Origin: Lactobacillus sp. CBA3605
Lineage (GTDB): Bacteria > Bacillota > Bacilli > Lactobacillales > Lactobacillaceae
Length of the DNA: 64,000 nt
NCBI RefSeq assembly: GCF_002970915.1
Contig: NZ_CP027190.1
Location: 1,612,001-1,676,000 of the forward strand
Direction of reading: 5' to 3'
Positions 9,130 through 17,432 of the stretch are shown one piece after another. The notes under the pieces were generated by a model. It did no database searches, was not told where the DNA came from, and saw only the letters and a list, made by a program, of their open reading frames with translations. Position numbers and translations under genes: made by a program. How positions within the stretch are numbered: the stretch's first letter is position 1; each line of letters begins with the position of its first letter.

Positions 9130-9145
9130 TAGAAAACGCTTTCAA
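9130..9145 (-). promoter_or_regulatory. cre box upstream of ndk
   Basis: On the minus strand TTGAAAGCGTTTTCTA fits WTGNAANCGNWNNCWW at every fixed position. It sits 22 bases before the ndk start codon, next to the RBS, so CcpA binding would block transcription. Confidence 0.65.
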
Positions 9146-9310
9146 TGTTGATTAACTTAAATTGTAGATGAACCAAGGGCGGACGTCAACTAAGGACAGG
9201 CTAAATCATGAAATAAGTTATAATTAGGCTGAATTAATCAGCTTAATCGTATTCCTAAAATGATTTTACCGGTATAATGAAAGTAGCTCAAAAACAAAGG
9301 ATTGATGTGC

Positions 9311-10663
9311 ATGCCACCACTTGATTTAACGCATATTCGCCAGCATCATACGGTTGCCGAATTGATTGCGCTTGGAAAGGCGCGCCGATTGGTTACAACT
9401 TTTGACCAATTAGGGACGTTTATCCCCGTAAAACGGGATGCGGCTGCTTATTTGAAGCGGGTCCGTAAAATGTTAGTGCCAGAATTATTACCATTGCGGC
9501 GGGAACGAATGTCGGCTTCTAGTTTTGCCTTCTTTCGGGGATCTGTCGAATTGATGGATTATGATTTAGATTATCAAAAATCAACTGAAATTTCGGCCGT
9601 GGTTTGCGGTGACGCCCATATTGGTAATTTTGGATTTTATGCGTCACCGGAACGACGTTTAGTTTTTGATTTGAATGATTTTGATGAAGCCAGTGTCCAT
9701 CCTTGGGAATGGGATTTGCGGCGGTTATTGGTCAGTATCATTCTGGCGGCCAAGGATTCTGATTTCAAACCTAAAAAAATTGAAAAATTAGTTCGCGAAG
9801 CCAGTGCCAGCTATCGTGATGGGATTAAACGGATGTTTAACCAAACGACACTGGAACGCTTTTATCGGGATAATGAAGCACAATCCGTCTTGAACTTTGG
9901 TGGTGAACCGGAAGATACGGTGGACTTTATTGCGGAGTTAGCTAAAAAGGCTGCTCGCCGAAATTCAGAACAGGTTGTCCGAAAGTTTACAATTACGAAC
10001 AGTCGTGGTGAGCGCCAATTCAAAGACAACGCCCCCCGTTCAGTTCACATTGATAAAAAAACGTATCGTGGATTGAAGCAGGGTATCTTAGATTATTTAC
10101 AGACGGTGCGCACGGATGTGGCGTTACTCTTGTCACAATATGAAGTCACGGATATTATTCGGCATAGTGTTGGGGTGGGGAGCTTTGGTTCTTTATGTTA
10201 CCTCGTATTATTGACGAGTACCGATGGCAGTCACATGGTCTTACAGATCAAAGAAGCCCTACCAACTCGGAAAATCGGTAGTCAAACGACCGGGCCTAAG
10301 TTAACGGCGGCTTTGGAATTGACAGAAGGGCAACGGATTGTGAGTGCGCAACGAATTCTGCAATCAACTTCGGATGTCTTTTTAGGGTATTTTCAGATGG
10401 CGGATAAGAGTTTTTACGTCCGTCAATTCCGCGATATGAAAGAGTCAATTGATATTCCAGCGTTGTCATGGGGCCAATTTAGCGCCTATGCAAATACGTG
10501 TGCGATGATTTTAGCCCAAGCACATGCGCAAAGCCCAACTGCCGCAATGATTCGCGGGTATGTCGGGAGCTCAGATAAATTTGATGAAGCGATGGGCAAC
10601 TGGGCCGAGGCGTATGTTGACCAAGTTGAAAGTGATTATCAAACTTATTTACAGTTAGATTAA
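9311..10663 (+). CDS. DUF2252 family protein (kinase-fold-like)
   Basis: The 450-residue protein matches the DUF2252 family: RMSASSFAFFRGS, VCGDAHIGNFGFYASPERRLVFDLNDFDEASVHPWEWDLRR (shown only in part by its GDAHIGNFG core) and FYVRQFRDMK. The GDxHxxNFG and FDxNDFD pattern looks like the catalytic and metal-binding loops of aminoglycoside-phosphotransferase-type kinases, but no activity is established. It is cytoplasmic with no membrane segments. AAAGGA lies nine bases before the ATG at 9311; GTG/TTG/ATG triplets further up are too close. A TATAAT at 9273-9278 may be the -10 box. It is monocistronic, with a clear terminator. Confidence 0.85.
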   Translation: MPPLDLTHIRQHHTVAELIALGKARRLVTTFDQLGTFIPVKRDAAAYLKRVRKMLVPELLPLRRERMSASSFAFFRGSVELMDYDLDYQKSTEISAVVCGDAHIGNFGFYASPERRLVFDLNDFDEASVHPWEWDLRRLLVSIILAAKDSDFKPKKIEKLVREASASYRDGIKRMFNQTTLERFYRDNEAQSVLNFGGEPEDTVDFIAELAKKAARRNSEQVVRKFTITNSRGERQFKDNAPRSVHIDKKTYRGLKQGILDYLQTVRTDVALLLSQYEVTDIIRHSVGVGSFGSLCYLVLLTSTDGSHMVLQIKEALPTRKIGSQTTGPKLTAALELTEGQRIVSAQRILQSTSDVFLGYFQMADKSFYVRQFRDMKESIDIPALSWGQFSAYANTCAMILAQAHAQSPTAAMIRGYVGSSDKFDEAMGNWAEAYVDQVESDYQTYLQLD

Positions 10664-10676
10664 CTGAATTAAATTC

Positions 10677-10710
10677 AAAAAAGACCAGATGCGACGGCAT
10701 TTGGTCTTTT
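10677..10710 (+). terminator. Terminator of the DUF2252 gene
   Basis: AAAAGACCAGATGC and GGCATTTGGTCTTTT form a hairpin with a very short loop, ending in a T-run. Confidence 0.88.
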
Positions 10711-10790
10711 AGGTGTGTGGAATTTTGGTCCCTAAGATTAGTTTCAGATGTTATATATATTTTATGGTATGATACGAAAAAAGAAGAGAG

Positions 10791-11084
10791 TGTGCTGAAA
10801 CAATTAAAACATGAATTAATCTTACAGTAGCAATAGTGGCTTTCGGCAGCCTTTTCTATTTTCGGCGGCAAGGAAAGTTGTTAAAGTCAATGGCGCGACC
10901 TGGTGAAGTTCAATCTTTTGGGTTGTTATCTATGTTCTGGCATTGGTACGGATTTCATCGCCGCTTACCAAACGATGCAGTGGCTATTCAATCAAGAGTT
11001 CCTAGCTATCGCATTTTTATCAAATTAGGCGAGGAAACATGTTCTTTTAAGGACGTGATGAATCGCTTTTGGGTTTGTAAGTAG
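10791..11084 (+). pseudogene. Possible frameshifted remnant of a small membrane protein gene
   Basis: A short frame from GTG 10791 encodes VLKQLKHELIL and stops at 10828-10830. The neighbouring frame continues with a hydrophobic TVAIVAFGSLFYFRRQGK and stays open to 11084 without a usable start codon. Joined by one shifted base this would be a membrane-anchored protein of about 95 residues. I do not recognise the family. Further in-frame scraps up to 11204 lack starts. Adjacent transposon-derived DNA fits a decayed region. Confidence 0.3.
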
Positions 11085-11299
11085 CGTATATTTAATAGAA
11101 ATTGTTTCAAAATGCGTATTTAGTATTGAATAGATGGAAATTGGTCAGGATGATTATAGCTACTTATTAGTTAATGTACCGCCAAAGTTATCGGCGAAAA
11201 ACTAATCGTCACTGGTAATCACCTAGTAATGATGTCGAAAATATTAGTATTACTAGCCAACAAGCATTGATGACCAACAAATAAAAGAGGTATCTTTAG
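11085..11299. other. Non-coding stretch upstream of tnpB
   Basis: There is no credible gene here. The sequence is AT-rich, with one 23-codon open frame at 11134-11205 that has no RBS. The left end of the IS element must lie somewhere in this stretch, but I could not fix it. AGAGG at 11286-11290 is the only RBS-like site before tnpB. Confidence 0.4.
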
Positions 11300-12439
11300 A
11301 TGACACTGCGGGCGATTAAAACAAGGATCTATCCCCAAATTGACCAACAAGAAAAAATCATTAACAACTTTGGCTGCTGTCGTTTCGTTTGGAACCAACT
11401 ATTAAGTATGCAGATTGAACGCCATAATAACGGTGGCGCCTACGTCAACGAATTTGGCATGAATTATCTGATCAAGTGTCTCAAACAGGAATACCCTTTC
11501 TTAAAGCAAGCGGAATCAACCAGTCTTTTACATGTTAGTCGTGATTTACATCACGCTTTTCAGAAATTGTTCAAGGAACACAGCGGTTTTCCGAAGTTCA
11601 AATCACGAAAATTTCCCAAACAGAGTTATCAGTCTAGTGCCGTCAATCACAACGTTACTCAAATCAATCAACACCATATCAAAATCCCAAAATTAGGCTG
11701 TATTGCCTTTAAATCTGGCCGACAACTCACTGGTAAGATTAAGAACGTGACAATTCGTCTATCTGCTACCGACAAATACTACGCCATTGTGTTAGTCGAT
11801 AATGATGTGCAAGAACTGCCGAAAGTTAAGCAATCAGTGGGGATTGATATGGGGGTAGCGGATTTAATGATTACTAGTGATGGTGTCAAATATCCCACCA
11901 TTCGCTTTGATAAAGCCTTATCGCAAAAGAAACATTATTGGGAAAAACGGCTAGCCCGACGTCGGTTACAAGCCTTGAAAGAAATTGCTTGGGATAAACA
12001 CAATCAAGTATTAGAACCCCGTGAATTAACCGATTTCAGTAATTATCGTAAGGCACGTACAATGGTTGCCAAATATAACGAGAAAATCGCTAACCGGCGA
12101 AATAACTATTTACATCAACTCACTAAGAAACTAGTAACGCTGTACGATGTGATTAAAATAGAAGATTTGAAAACCAAAAATCTTCTCAGAAATCATAAGC
12201 TCGCTCGCGCAATTGCCAATCAGGCTTGGCGTGAACTACGCACCCAGCTTGAATATAAATGTGCTTGGTATGGTAAGCAACTGGTCACTGTAAACCCTCG
12301 AAAAACCAGCCAAATTTGTGCTAATTGTGGTTACGATGACGGTAAGCATGGGCTGGCTATACGGCAATGGACATGCCCTAGTTGTGGTGTTAACCACGAT
12401 CGAGACATTAATGCCGCCAAGAATATACTAAGCGCTTAA
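11300..12439 (+). CDS. tnpB: TnpB, RNA-guided nuclease of an IS605/IS1341-type element
   Basis: A full-length 379-residue TnpB. RuvC-I carries GIDMGVADL with Asp183, RuvC-II carries IKIEDLKTKNLL with Glu288, and RuvC-III carries NHDRDINAAKN (Asp367/369). A zinc finger with CANC and CPSC lies between the last two. All catalytic positions are present, so it may be active. Homologues such as the ISDra2 protein use an RNA from the element's right end to cut DNA next to a TAM. No tnpA lies nearby, so the element cannot move by itself. AGAGG lies 10 bases upstream of the ATG. Confidence 0.95.
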   Translation: MTLRAIKTRIYPQIDQQEKIINNFGCCRFVWNQLLSMQIERHNNGGAYVNEFGMNYLIKCLKQEYPFLKQAESTSLLHVSRDLHHAFQKLFKEHSGFPKFKSRKFPKQSYQSSAVNHNVTQINQHHIKIPKLGCIAFKSGRQLTGKIKNVTIRLSATDKYYAIVLVDNDVQELPKVKQSVGIDMGVADLMITSDGVKYPTIRFDKALSQKKHYWEKRLARRRLQALKEIAWDKHNQVLEPRELTDFSNYRKARTMVAKYNEKIANRRNNYLHQLTKKLVTLYDVIKIEDLKTKNLLRNHKLARAIANQAWRELRTQLEYKCAWYGKQLVTVNPRKTSQICANCGYDDGKHGLAIRQWTCPSCGVNHDRDINAAKNILSA

Positions 12440-12563
12440 CCAGACTAGCTAGGCTCGGAACGAGCCGTGATAAATAGCTGTAACCGCTGTGCATAGTGCT
12501 AGGCGCTATTGCGTAAGTTAGCAGTGTTCTCAGAAGCTTGGTCATTCATGGTCGAGTAGTTCA
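12440..12563 (+). ncRNA. Putative omega RNA scaffold from the element's right end
   Basis: Downstream of tnpB, overlapping its 3' end in known cases, lies a GC-richer segment with small hairpins: GGCTCGGAACGAGCC at 12450-12464 and ATAGTG...CGCTAT at 12495-12511 (with one G-U pair). The segment ends in CGAGTAGTTCAC. In TnpB systems the scaffold ends at the element boundary and the next 16-20 bases of host DNA form the guide, here starting about 12564 (CATATATTCCAGGG). Inferred by analogy; not tested. Confidence 0.55.
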
Positions 12564-12587
12564 CCATATATTCCAGGGATTATCATA

Positions 12588-12749
12588 ATGCCTAAACAAA
12601 TCTATAATTATTGGTCGCAACAGCCCAATCCTAATCAAAAAATCATTATACCAACGGTTGCGGACTACCAATTTGCTAACAAGCTTAGACTAAAAGAAGC
12701 CATTGCGTTTGCATTCTTCGCATTAGCAATCTTGTTGATTAGAACATAG
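12588..12749 (+). CDS. Small protein with C-terminal membrane segment, 53 residues
   Basis: An ATG frame of 53 codons with an AGGG box about eight bases upstream. The product has a polar N-terminus (MPKQIYNYWSQQPNPNQ) and a hydrophobic end (EAIAFAFFALAILLIRT). It begins 24 bases beyond the transposon right end, so it may be an intact small gene or the surviving end of a disrupted one. It is not recognised. Confidence 0.4.
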   Translation: MPKQIYNYWSQQPNPNQKIIIPTVADYQFANKLRLKEAIAFAFFALAILLIRT

Positions 12750-12790
12750 GCTTTCTTATTTTATTAAGCATTGTTATGTGGCGTTTTCAA

Positions 12791-12867
12791 ATAAAACAAA
12801 AATAAAGTGATCCTCAATTAGGACAAATATTGTCCAATCCTTGAGGGTCACTTTATTTTTGTTTTAT
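12791..12867. terminator. Long near-perfect inverted repeat, bidirectional terminator
   Basis: The 27-base arms at 12791-12817 and 12841-12867 match at 26 positions. Each outer end carries a run of A/T, so both strands end in U-rich RNA. The 23-base centre holds a second hairpin, GGACAA-ATA-TTGTCC. It lies downstream of map on the minus strand and of the small gene on the plus strand. Confidence 0.75.
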
Positions 12868-12899
12868 CGAGGTTTGAAATTTGGTCACATCAAACCAGT

Positions 12900-13688
12900 T
12901 TATTTTAATAAATAGGCCGCATCCGCTACATGATTGAATGAGGATAAAATCTTAGGCCCATCATCGGTAATAACGAGGGTATGTTCATATTGGCAACTTA
13001 AACTGCCATCCATTGTCCGGACGGTCCAGCCATCGTCAGCCGTTTCGCCAGAACGCCAGTCGCCGATGTTCACCATTGGTTCAATGGTAATCGTCATCCC
13101 AGCCTTGAGCCGTGTCCCGTGACCAGCTTCACCATAATGAGGGACGTCTGGTTTTTCATGCATCGTTGGTCCGATGCCATGGCCGATGTATTCGCGAACC
13201 ACGCCGTAACCCATTTGGTTTTCAGCGTAATCTTGAATTGCCCAGCCAATATCACCGATACGGTTGCCAACAACGGCTTGGTCAATCCCACGGTAAAGTG
13301 CTTCATAGGTGACAGCCATCAGTTTTTTGACTTCTGGTGAAGCTGTACCGGCAACGAAAGCGTGGCAAGAGTCACTTAAGTAACCATGGTAGTTAATGAC
13401 GGTGTCGATTTTTAACAAATCGCCGTCTTTAACTAAGATGTCTTTGCTAGGGCAACCATGACAAATCATGTCATTAACGCTGACACAAGTTGAGTATTTG
13501 TAGCCTTCAAAGTTAAGTTCACCCGGAGTGGCGTCGTGATCAGTAATGTAATCATAAGCAAAATGATCCACATCCCAAGTTGTGATGCCAGGCTTAATGT
13601 AATCTTCTAAGGCATGAAACAAGCCGACCATGATGTTGCCAGCTGCTTGCATGCCCTTAATCTCGCGATCTGATTTAAGAGTTATCAT
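12900..13688 (-). CDS. map: Type I methionine aminopeptidase
   Basis: The 262-residue enzyme removes the initiator methionine from nascent proteins using two metal ions. The expected ligands are visible: two Asp in KIDTVINYHGYLSDSCHAF, His in GHGIGPTMHE, Glu in IEPMV and Glu in CQYEHT. The start is the ATG at 13688 with TTTGGAGGAAAC directly upstream; the longer frame to 13820 runs back through the promoter (TTGTCG-17-TATACT) and is not coding. At 262 residues it matches the usual length. Extra copies of map occur in some lactobacilli, so this may not be the only one. Confidence 0.95.
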   Translation of the reverse strand: MITLKSDREIKGMQAAGNIMVGLFHALEDYIKPGITTWDVDHFAYDYITDHDATPGELNFEGYKYSTCVSVNDMICHGCPSKDILVKDGDLLKIDTVINYHGYLSDSCHAFVAGTASPEVKKLMAVTYEALYRGIDQAVVGNRIGDIGWAIQDYAENQMGYGVVREYIGHGIGPTMHEKPDVPHYGEAGHGTRLKAGMTITIEPMVNIGDWRSGETADDGWTVRTMDGSLSCQYEHTLVITDDGPKILSSFNHVADAAYLLK

Positions 13689-13740
13689 GTTTCCTCCAAA
13701 AAAATTAAATGAATTTATAAGTAAAATTGGTTCCCTTGTT

Positions 13741-13769
13741 AGTATACTGCAACCAGCCATATCCGACAA
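13741..13769 (-). promoter_or_regulatory. Promoter of map
   Basis: On the minus strand TTGTCG (13769-13764) and TATACT (13746-13741) are separated by 17 bases. This puts the transcript start about 45 bases before the ATG at 13688. Confidence 0.6.
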
Positions 13770-13931
13770 AATGCATTGTTTGTGGCATGACGTGACGAGT
13801 CGGCGTAATAAAAAAATCATAAAAAATTTACTCGGCCGTCGATATTGAACTGGCGGGCAAGTAAGCGGATTGGTTGTTTACAATTGAATCGACATTTCAA
13901 AATAAAGGCTGGTCATCCCAAAAGTTAATGA

Positions 13932-14003
13932 TACAATATATAGTGTTGTTTCAAACGAGGCCACTACATATTGTAGTGGCTACCGAATAGTTGGCCAACT
14001 ATT
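13932..14003 (+). promoter_or_regulatory. pnuC promoter and structured leader
   Basis: A -10-like TACAAT at 13932-13937 with a weak TGGTCA upstream is followed by a hairpin GCCACTACA-TAT-TGTAGTGGC (13960-13980). A perfect 18-bp palindrome AATAGTTGGCCAACTATT follows at 13986-14003. Neither hairpin has a T-run, so an operator or a leader structure that senses a ligand is more likely than termination. I cannot match it to a known riboswitch. Confidence 0.45.
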
Positions 14004-14046
14004 AGCATACAGCGGTATATTTAGCGATGGAAAGAGGAACTTTATT

Positions 14047-14823
14047 TTGAGTAATTATTTTAAATTTTTGTCCCACCAATTAAAAGGTTGGCCACAACAG
14101 AACTACTATCTATTTTATTTTAGCCTGGGTTGCCAAGTGATGACCTTGGTAAGTGCGCCCATCACAATCCTATCTATTCTAACATTTATTGGGACGACCT
14201 TGGGCGTTTTATGTGTCTTAGCAATCAATGCGGCGAAATCAGTCAACGGTTTGTTGGGCGTTATATCAGCGATTTGCTTCGTAGTTGTTGGTTTTTCAGC
14301 AAAAAACTATTTAAGTATTGGGGAACAGCTTGCTTACGTCGTGACTTTAGATATTCCAGTGTTACTCAGTGCGAGCTGGAACGTCAACATGGTCTCAAAA
14401 ATCCGAAAATTTACTGGCCGGACTTGGGTCGTAGCCATTGTGGCAACCTTAGTGGTATATGGGGTATCTGGTTACTTAATCGGCGCCTTAACGGATGATC
14501 CACGGCCGTGGGTTGATGCGATTAGTTTCGCCATTTGCTTAACTGCAGGTGTGATTTGCTACTTACGTTACAATAATCAATATTTCTGGTGGATCGCATC
14601 GGGGTTAGCACAAATGGTCCTTTGGTTCATCTCGTTCCGACAAGGTTCTGCAACCTTAGCAATGTTCATTAATAGTTCCGTTTACTTAATGAATGACGTC
14701 TTAGCGTTTACCGTTTCGCCTTGGTATAACAAGCATGAACGGGCTCGCTTGATTGCCGAAGAAAAGGCCGCTGCCAGTGAATCAGCGGATGATGCCGCAA
14801 CGGACTTTAGTTTAAATCATTAA
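14047..14823 (+). CDS. pnuC: PnuC family nicotinamide riboside/mononucleotide transporter
   Basis: The 258-residue membrane protein has seven or eight hydrophobic segments. The PnuC pattern includes LAINAAKSVNGLLGVISAI, SWNVNM and a C-terminal segment with YFWWIASGLAQMVLWF. PnuC proteins import vitamin B3 precursors for NAD synthesis by facilitated diffusion, trapped by an intracellular kinase. Translation starts at TTG 14047, with GAGG nine bases upstream; no in-frame ATG lies near. The upstream leader has two strong palindromes, so expression is probably regulated. It is monocistronic, with a strong terminator. Confidence 0.88.
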   Translation: MSNYFKFLSHQLKGWPQQNYYLFYFSLGCQVMTLVSAPITILSILTFIGTTLGVLCVLAINAAKSVNGLLGVISAICFVVVGFSAKNYLSIGEQLAYVVTLDIPVLLSASWNVNMVSKIRKFTGRTWVVAIVATLVVYGVSGYLIGALTDDPRPWVDAISFAICLTAGVICYLRYNNQYFWWIASGLAQMVLWFISFRQGSATLAMFINSSVYLMNDVLAFTVSPWYNKHERARLIAEEKAAASESADDAATDFSLNH

Positions 14824-14843
14824 TCAGAATAGGTAACACGATT

Positions 14844-14882
14844 AAAAAACGATTGCGATGATTGACGTCGCAATCGTTTTTT
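14844..14882 (+). terminator. Terminator of pnuC
   Basis: AAAAAACGATTGCGA and TCGCAATCGTTTTTT form a perfect 15-bp stem with a nine-base loop. Confidence 0.92.
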
Positions 14883-14887
14883 GATGA

Positions 14888-14910
14888 CTTGTCTAGCTAG
14901 TATAGACAAG
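14888..14910. promoter_or_regulatory. Upstream TreR operator
   Basis: CTTGTCTA and TAGACAAG are exact inverted arms separated by seven bases. It lies 47 bases upstream of the -35 box of the trehalose promoter and shares the ACTTGTCTA core with the second operator. Confidence 0.7.
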
Positions 14911-14956
14911 CGTAGATGCTGTGAAACCCATGATTAAAAGTGAAAAGCACTGCTAT

Positions 14957-14985
14957 TTGACAACTTGTCTAAACAAGTTTATAGT
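14957..14985 (+). promoter_or_regulatory. Promoter of the treR-treA-treB operon with operator in the spacer
   Basis: TTGACA (14957-14962), a 17-base spacer and TATAGT (14980-14985) form a near-consensus sigma-A promoter. The palindrome AACTTGTCTAAACAAGTT (14962-14979) fills the spacer, so bound TreR would exclude polymerase. Confidence 0.85.
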
Positions 14986-14990
14986 CATCC

Positions 14991-15006
14991 TTGAAAGCGA
15001 TTGCTT
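14991..15006 (+). promoter_or_regulatory. cre box of the trehalose operon
   Basis: TTGAAAGCGATTGCTT matches WTGNAANCGNWNNCWW at every fixed position. It lies just after the predicted transcription start, a typical roadblock position for CcpA repression. Confidence 0.75.
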
Positions 15007-15028
15007 AATCAATTGGAGGGTCAATCAG

Positions 15029-15757
15029 ATGCGAAATAAATCAGCGTTAGTTTATGATGACTTAATGCAAAAAATTGATCGCGAGGTTTACAAACTGGGC
15101 ACTTATCTGCCTAGTGAATATCAAATCTGCGAACTTTACGGTATCTCACGAGAAACTGGGCGCAAGGCTTTGGCAATGTTAGCTGAGGATGGTTATATCC
15201 AGAAGATTCGTGGGAAGGGGTCGATGGTGATTGAGCATCGACAGTATGAATTTCCAGTTTCTGGGATTGTCAGTTATAAAGAGTTAGCGCAACAGCTACA
15301 CGTGAATACTGAAAATGACGTCTATTACTTTGAACCACATGTGAGTTTACCAGTTCAAAAGTTTACGTCGTTAAGGGTTGAGATGGCTGCCGAACCAGTG
15401 ACTGCGATTAAGCGGATTCGGGTTATTGATGGGGAACCAGATATTATCGACAAGGATTATATTTTACAAGCGGTGGTGCCAGAGTTACCGAAAAGTGCAG
15501 CTGAAGATTCATTGTATGCCTACTTTGAGGATCAATTGGGGTTAGAGATTGCCTATGCCACCAAGGAGATTACGATGGAACCGGCGAACGCCGAAGATCG
15601 CGAGCGCCTCAATTTAGCAGCTGGGTCGTATATGGCAGTAGTTCGAAGTGTCACTAGTCTAGCGGATGCGACGCCATTCCAATATACCGAATCACGGCAT
15701 CGTGCGGATAAGTTTCGGTTTCGTGACTTTGCCCGCCGGACTAAGAAGTCAAACTAG
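15029..15757 (+). CDS. treR: Trehalose operon repressor, GntR family
   Basis: A 242-residue regulator with a winged helix at the N-terminus (residues about 5-70; YLPSEYQICELYGISRETGRKAL is the recognition region) and a UTRA ligand-binding domain. TreR relatives are released from DNA by trehalose 6-phosphate. The ATG at 15029, seven bases after GGAGGG, is preferred over the longer frame from 14921, which would begin upstream of the promoter. Two inverted repeats upstream fit autoregulation, and treA begins 15 bases after the stop. Confidence 0.93.
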   Translation: MRNKSALVYDDLMQKIDREVYKLGTYLPSEYQICELYGISRETGRKALAMLAEDGYIQKIRGKGSMVIEHRQYEFPVSGIVSYKELAQQLHVNTENDVYYFEPHVSLPVQKFTSLRVEMAAEPVTAIKRIRVIDGEPDIIDKDYILQAVVPELPKSAAEDSLYAYFEDQLGLEIAYATKEITMEPANAEDRERLNLAAGSYMAVVRSVTSLADATPFQYTESRHRADKFRFRDFARRTKKSN

Positions 15758-15772
15758 AAAGGAGCCGGCGTT

Positions 15773-17416
15773 ATGAAGTTATCACAACAAGTCATTTATC
15801 AACTTTATCCAAAATCATTTTACGATAGTGATGGTGATGGAATTGGTGATTTGCAAGGGATTATTGCCAAGATTCCTTACTTAGCCAAACTGAATATTGA
15901 TATGATTTGGTTCAATCCGTTCTTCGTATCACCGCAAAATGATAACGGTTATGATATTGCGGATTATTATCAAATTGATCCAACTTTTGGCACGATGGCT
16001 GATTTTGACGAATTGGTCGCGAAGCTCAAGGCAGTTGGGATTGAGGTTATGCTCGATATGGTCTTCAATCATACGTCAACGGCGCATCCTTGGTTTCAAA
16101 AGGCGTTAGCCGGCGATCCCAACTATCAAAAATTTTATTATTTGCGGCCAGCCAAAGCCAATGGTCAATTACCAACGAATTGGGAATCGAAGTTTGGCGG
16201 GCCGGCCTGGGCACCGTTAGGGACGACTGATTTATATTATTTACATCTATACGACCCCACACAAGCGGATTTGGATTGGCATAATCCCGCCGTGCGTGCG
16301 GCTTGTAGCGCAGTCGTTAACTTTTGGCGTCAAAAGGGTGTTAAAGGCTTTCGTTTTGATGTTTTCAATGTGACTGGCAAAGCCACCACCTTAGTTGATG
16401 CGCCCGCTGGTGTTGCCAGCAAGACGCTTTATACGGATCAACCGGTGGTGCATGATTATTTACGAGAACTGAATCAAGCCAGCTATGGTCAAGATGCGGC
16501 TAGCATTACTGTCGGTGAGATGTCATCGACCACGATTGAAAACAGTATCGGGTATACGGCGCCGGCTAATCAGGAACTGTCGATGGTGTTTAATTTCCAT
16601 CATTTAAAGACCGATTATGTCGATGGTCGCAAATGGTCAAAAATGCCCTTTAACTTTCCCCGCTTGAAACAACTTTTAGATGACTGGGCCAAGGGAATGG
16701 CTGCCGGTGGCGGTTGGCAAGCACTATTTTGGAATAACCACGATCAACCGCGGGCCATTAATCGGTTTGGTGATGCTGGCAAGTACCGTATTAAGTCGGC
16801 CGAGATGTTAGCCACCGTTATTCATTTGATGCGGGGCACGCCGTTCATTTATATGGGTGAAGAAATCGGGATGACCGATCCGGATTATCAGTCGATGACT
16901 GACTATGTGGATGTTGAAGCTGAAAATGCTTATCACACCTTGATTCAACAAGGGTATCGTCCTGAAGATGCTTTCACCATTGTCAAAGCCAAAGCGCGGG
17001 ATAATTCACGGACACCGATGCAATGGGATGCGAGTGCAACTGCCGGCTTTACGACTGGCACGCCCTGGCTTCAGCCAACTAATCAGGCTGAGATTAATGT
17101 TGATGAGGAATTAACCCATGGCGAAATTTTCAATTATTATCAACAGTTGATTCACTTGCGGAAGACCATGCCAATTGTTGCGGATGGGGATTATCAGCCG
17201 TGGCGCTTAGATGATGATCAAGTCTTTGGTTATTGGCGGCAATTAGGGACGCAACGGTTACTAGTCTTAAATAACTTCTACGGCACGGCGACGACGGTAC
17301 CCCTCCCCGCTGAAATGGTCACGGCCAAAGTCTTGCTCTCTAATTATACGCAAGTTCATGTGCAACCTAACTTAGTTTTGAAACCTTACCAATCAGTTGT
17401 CTTAATGCAAGCATAA
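15773..17416 (+). CDS. treA: Trehalose-6-phosphate hydrolase (GH13)
   Basis: The 547-residue enzyme splits trehalose 6-phosphate into glucose and glucose 6-phosphate. The GH13 triad is visible: Asp196 in GFRFDVFNV, Glu249 in VGEMSS and Asp324 in NNHDQPR. The early motif IYQLYPKSFYDSDGDGIGDL is typical of the TreA/oligo-1,6-glucosidase group. AAAGGAG lies upstream of the ATG, and the gene sits between treR and the EII gene with short gaps, so it is the second gene of the operon. Length is normal. Confidence 0.95.
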   Translation: MKLSQQVIYQLYPKSFYDSDGDGIGDLQGIIAKIPYLAKLNIDMIWFNPFFVSPQNDNGYDIADYYQIDPTFGTMADFDELVAKLKAVGIEVMLDMVFNHTSTAHPWFQKALAGDPNYQKFYYLRPAKANGQLPTNWESKFGGPAWAPLGTTDLYYLHLYDPTQADLDWHNPAVRAACSAVVNFWRQKGVKGFRFDVFNVTGKATTLVDAPAGVASKTLYTDQPVVHDYLRELNQASYGQDAASITVGEMSSTTIENSIGYTAPANQELSMVFNFHHLKTDYVDGRKWSKMPFNFPRLKQLLDDWAKGMAAGGGWQALFWNNHDQPRAINRFGDAGKYRIKSAEMLATVIHLMRGTPFIYMGEEIGMTDPDYQSMTDYVDVEAENAYHTLIQQGYRPEDAFTIVKAKARDNSRTPMQWDASATAGFTTGTPWLQPTNQAEINVDEELTHGEIFNYYQQLIHLRKTMPIVADGDYQPWRLDDDQVFGYWRQLGTQRLLVLNNFYGTATTVPLPAEMVTAKVLLSNYTQVHVQPNLVLKPYQSVVLMQA

Positions 17417-17432
17417 AAAGGAGGCCATTTTT

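Larger units (their letters stand above)
11300..12564 (+). mobile_element. IS605-family element with tnpB only (left end not resolved)
   Basis: The element consists of tnpB plus a structured right end that stops near CGAGTAGTTCAC at about 12553-12564. There are no terminal inverted repeats and no target duplication, as expected for IS200/IS605 relatives. The start given is that of tnpB; the true left end lies upstream, in 11085-11299. Confidence 0.7.

Noticed and set aside
10479..10871. Minus-strand open frame overlapping the DUF2252 gene end
   Set aside because: It lies mostly opposite a well-supported gene and across its terminator, without an RBS.
13689..13820. N-terminal extension of methionine aminopeptidase by 44 residues
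   Set aside because: It covers the gene's own promoter and RBS; ATG 13688 gives the normal family length.
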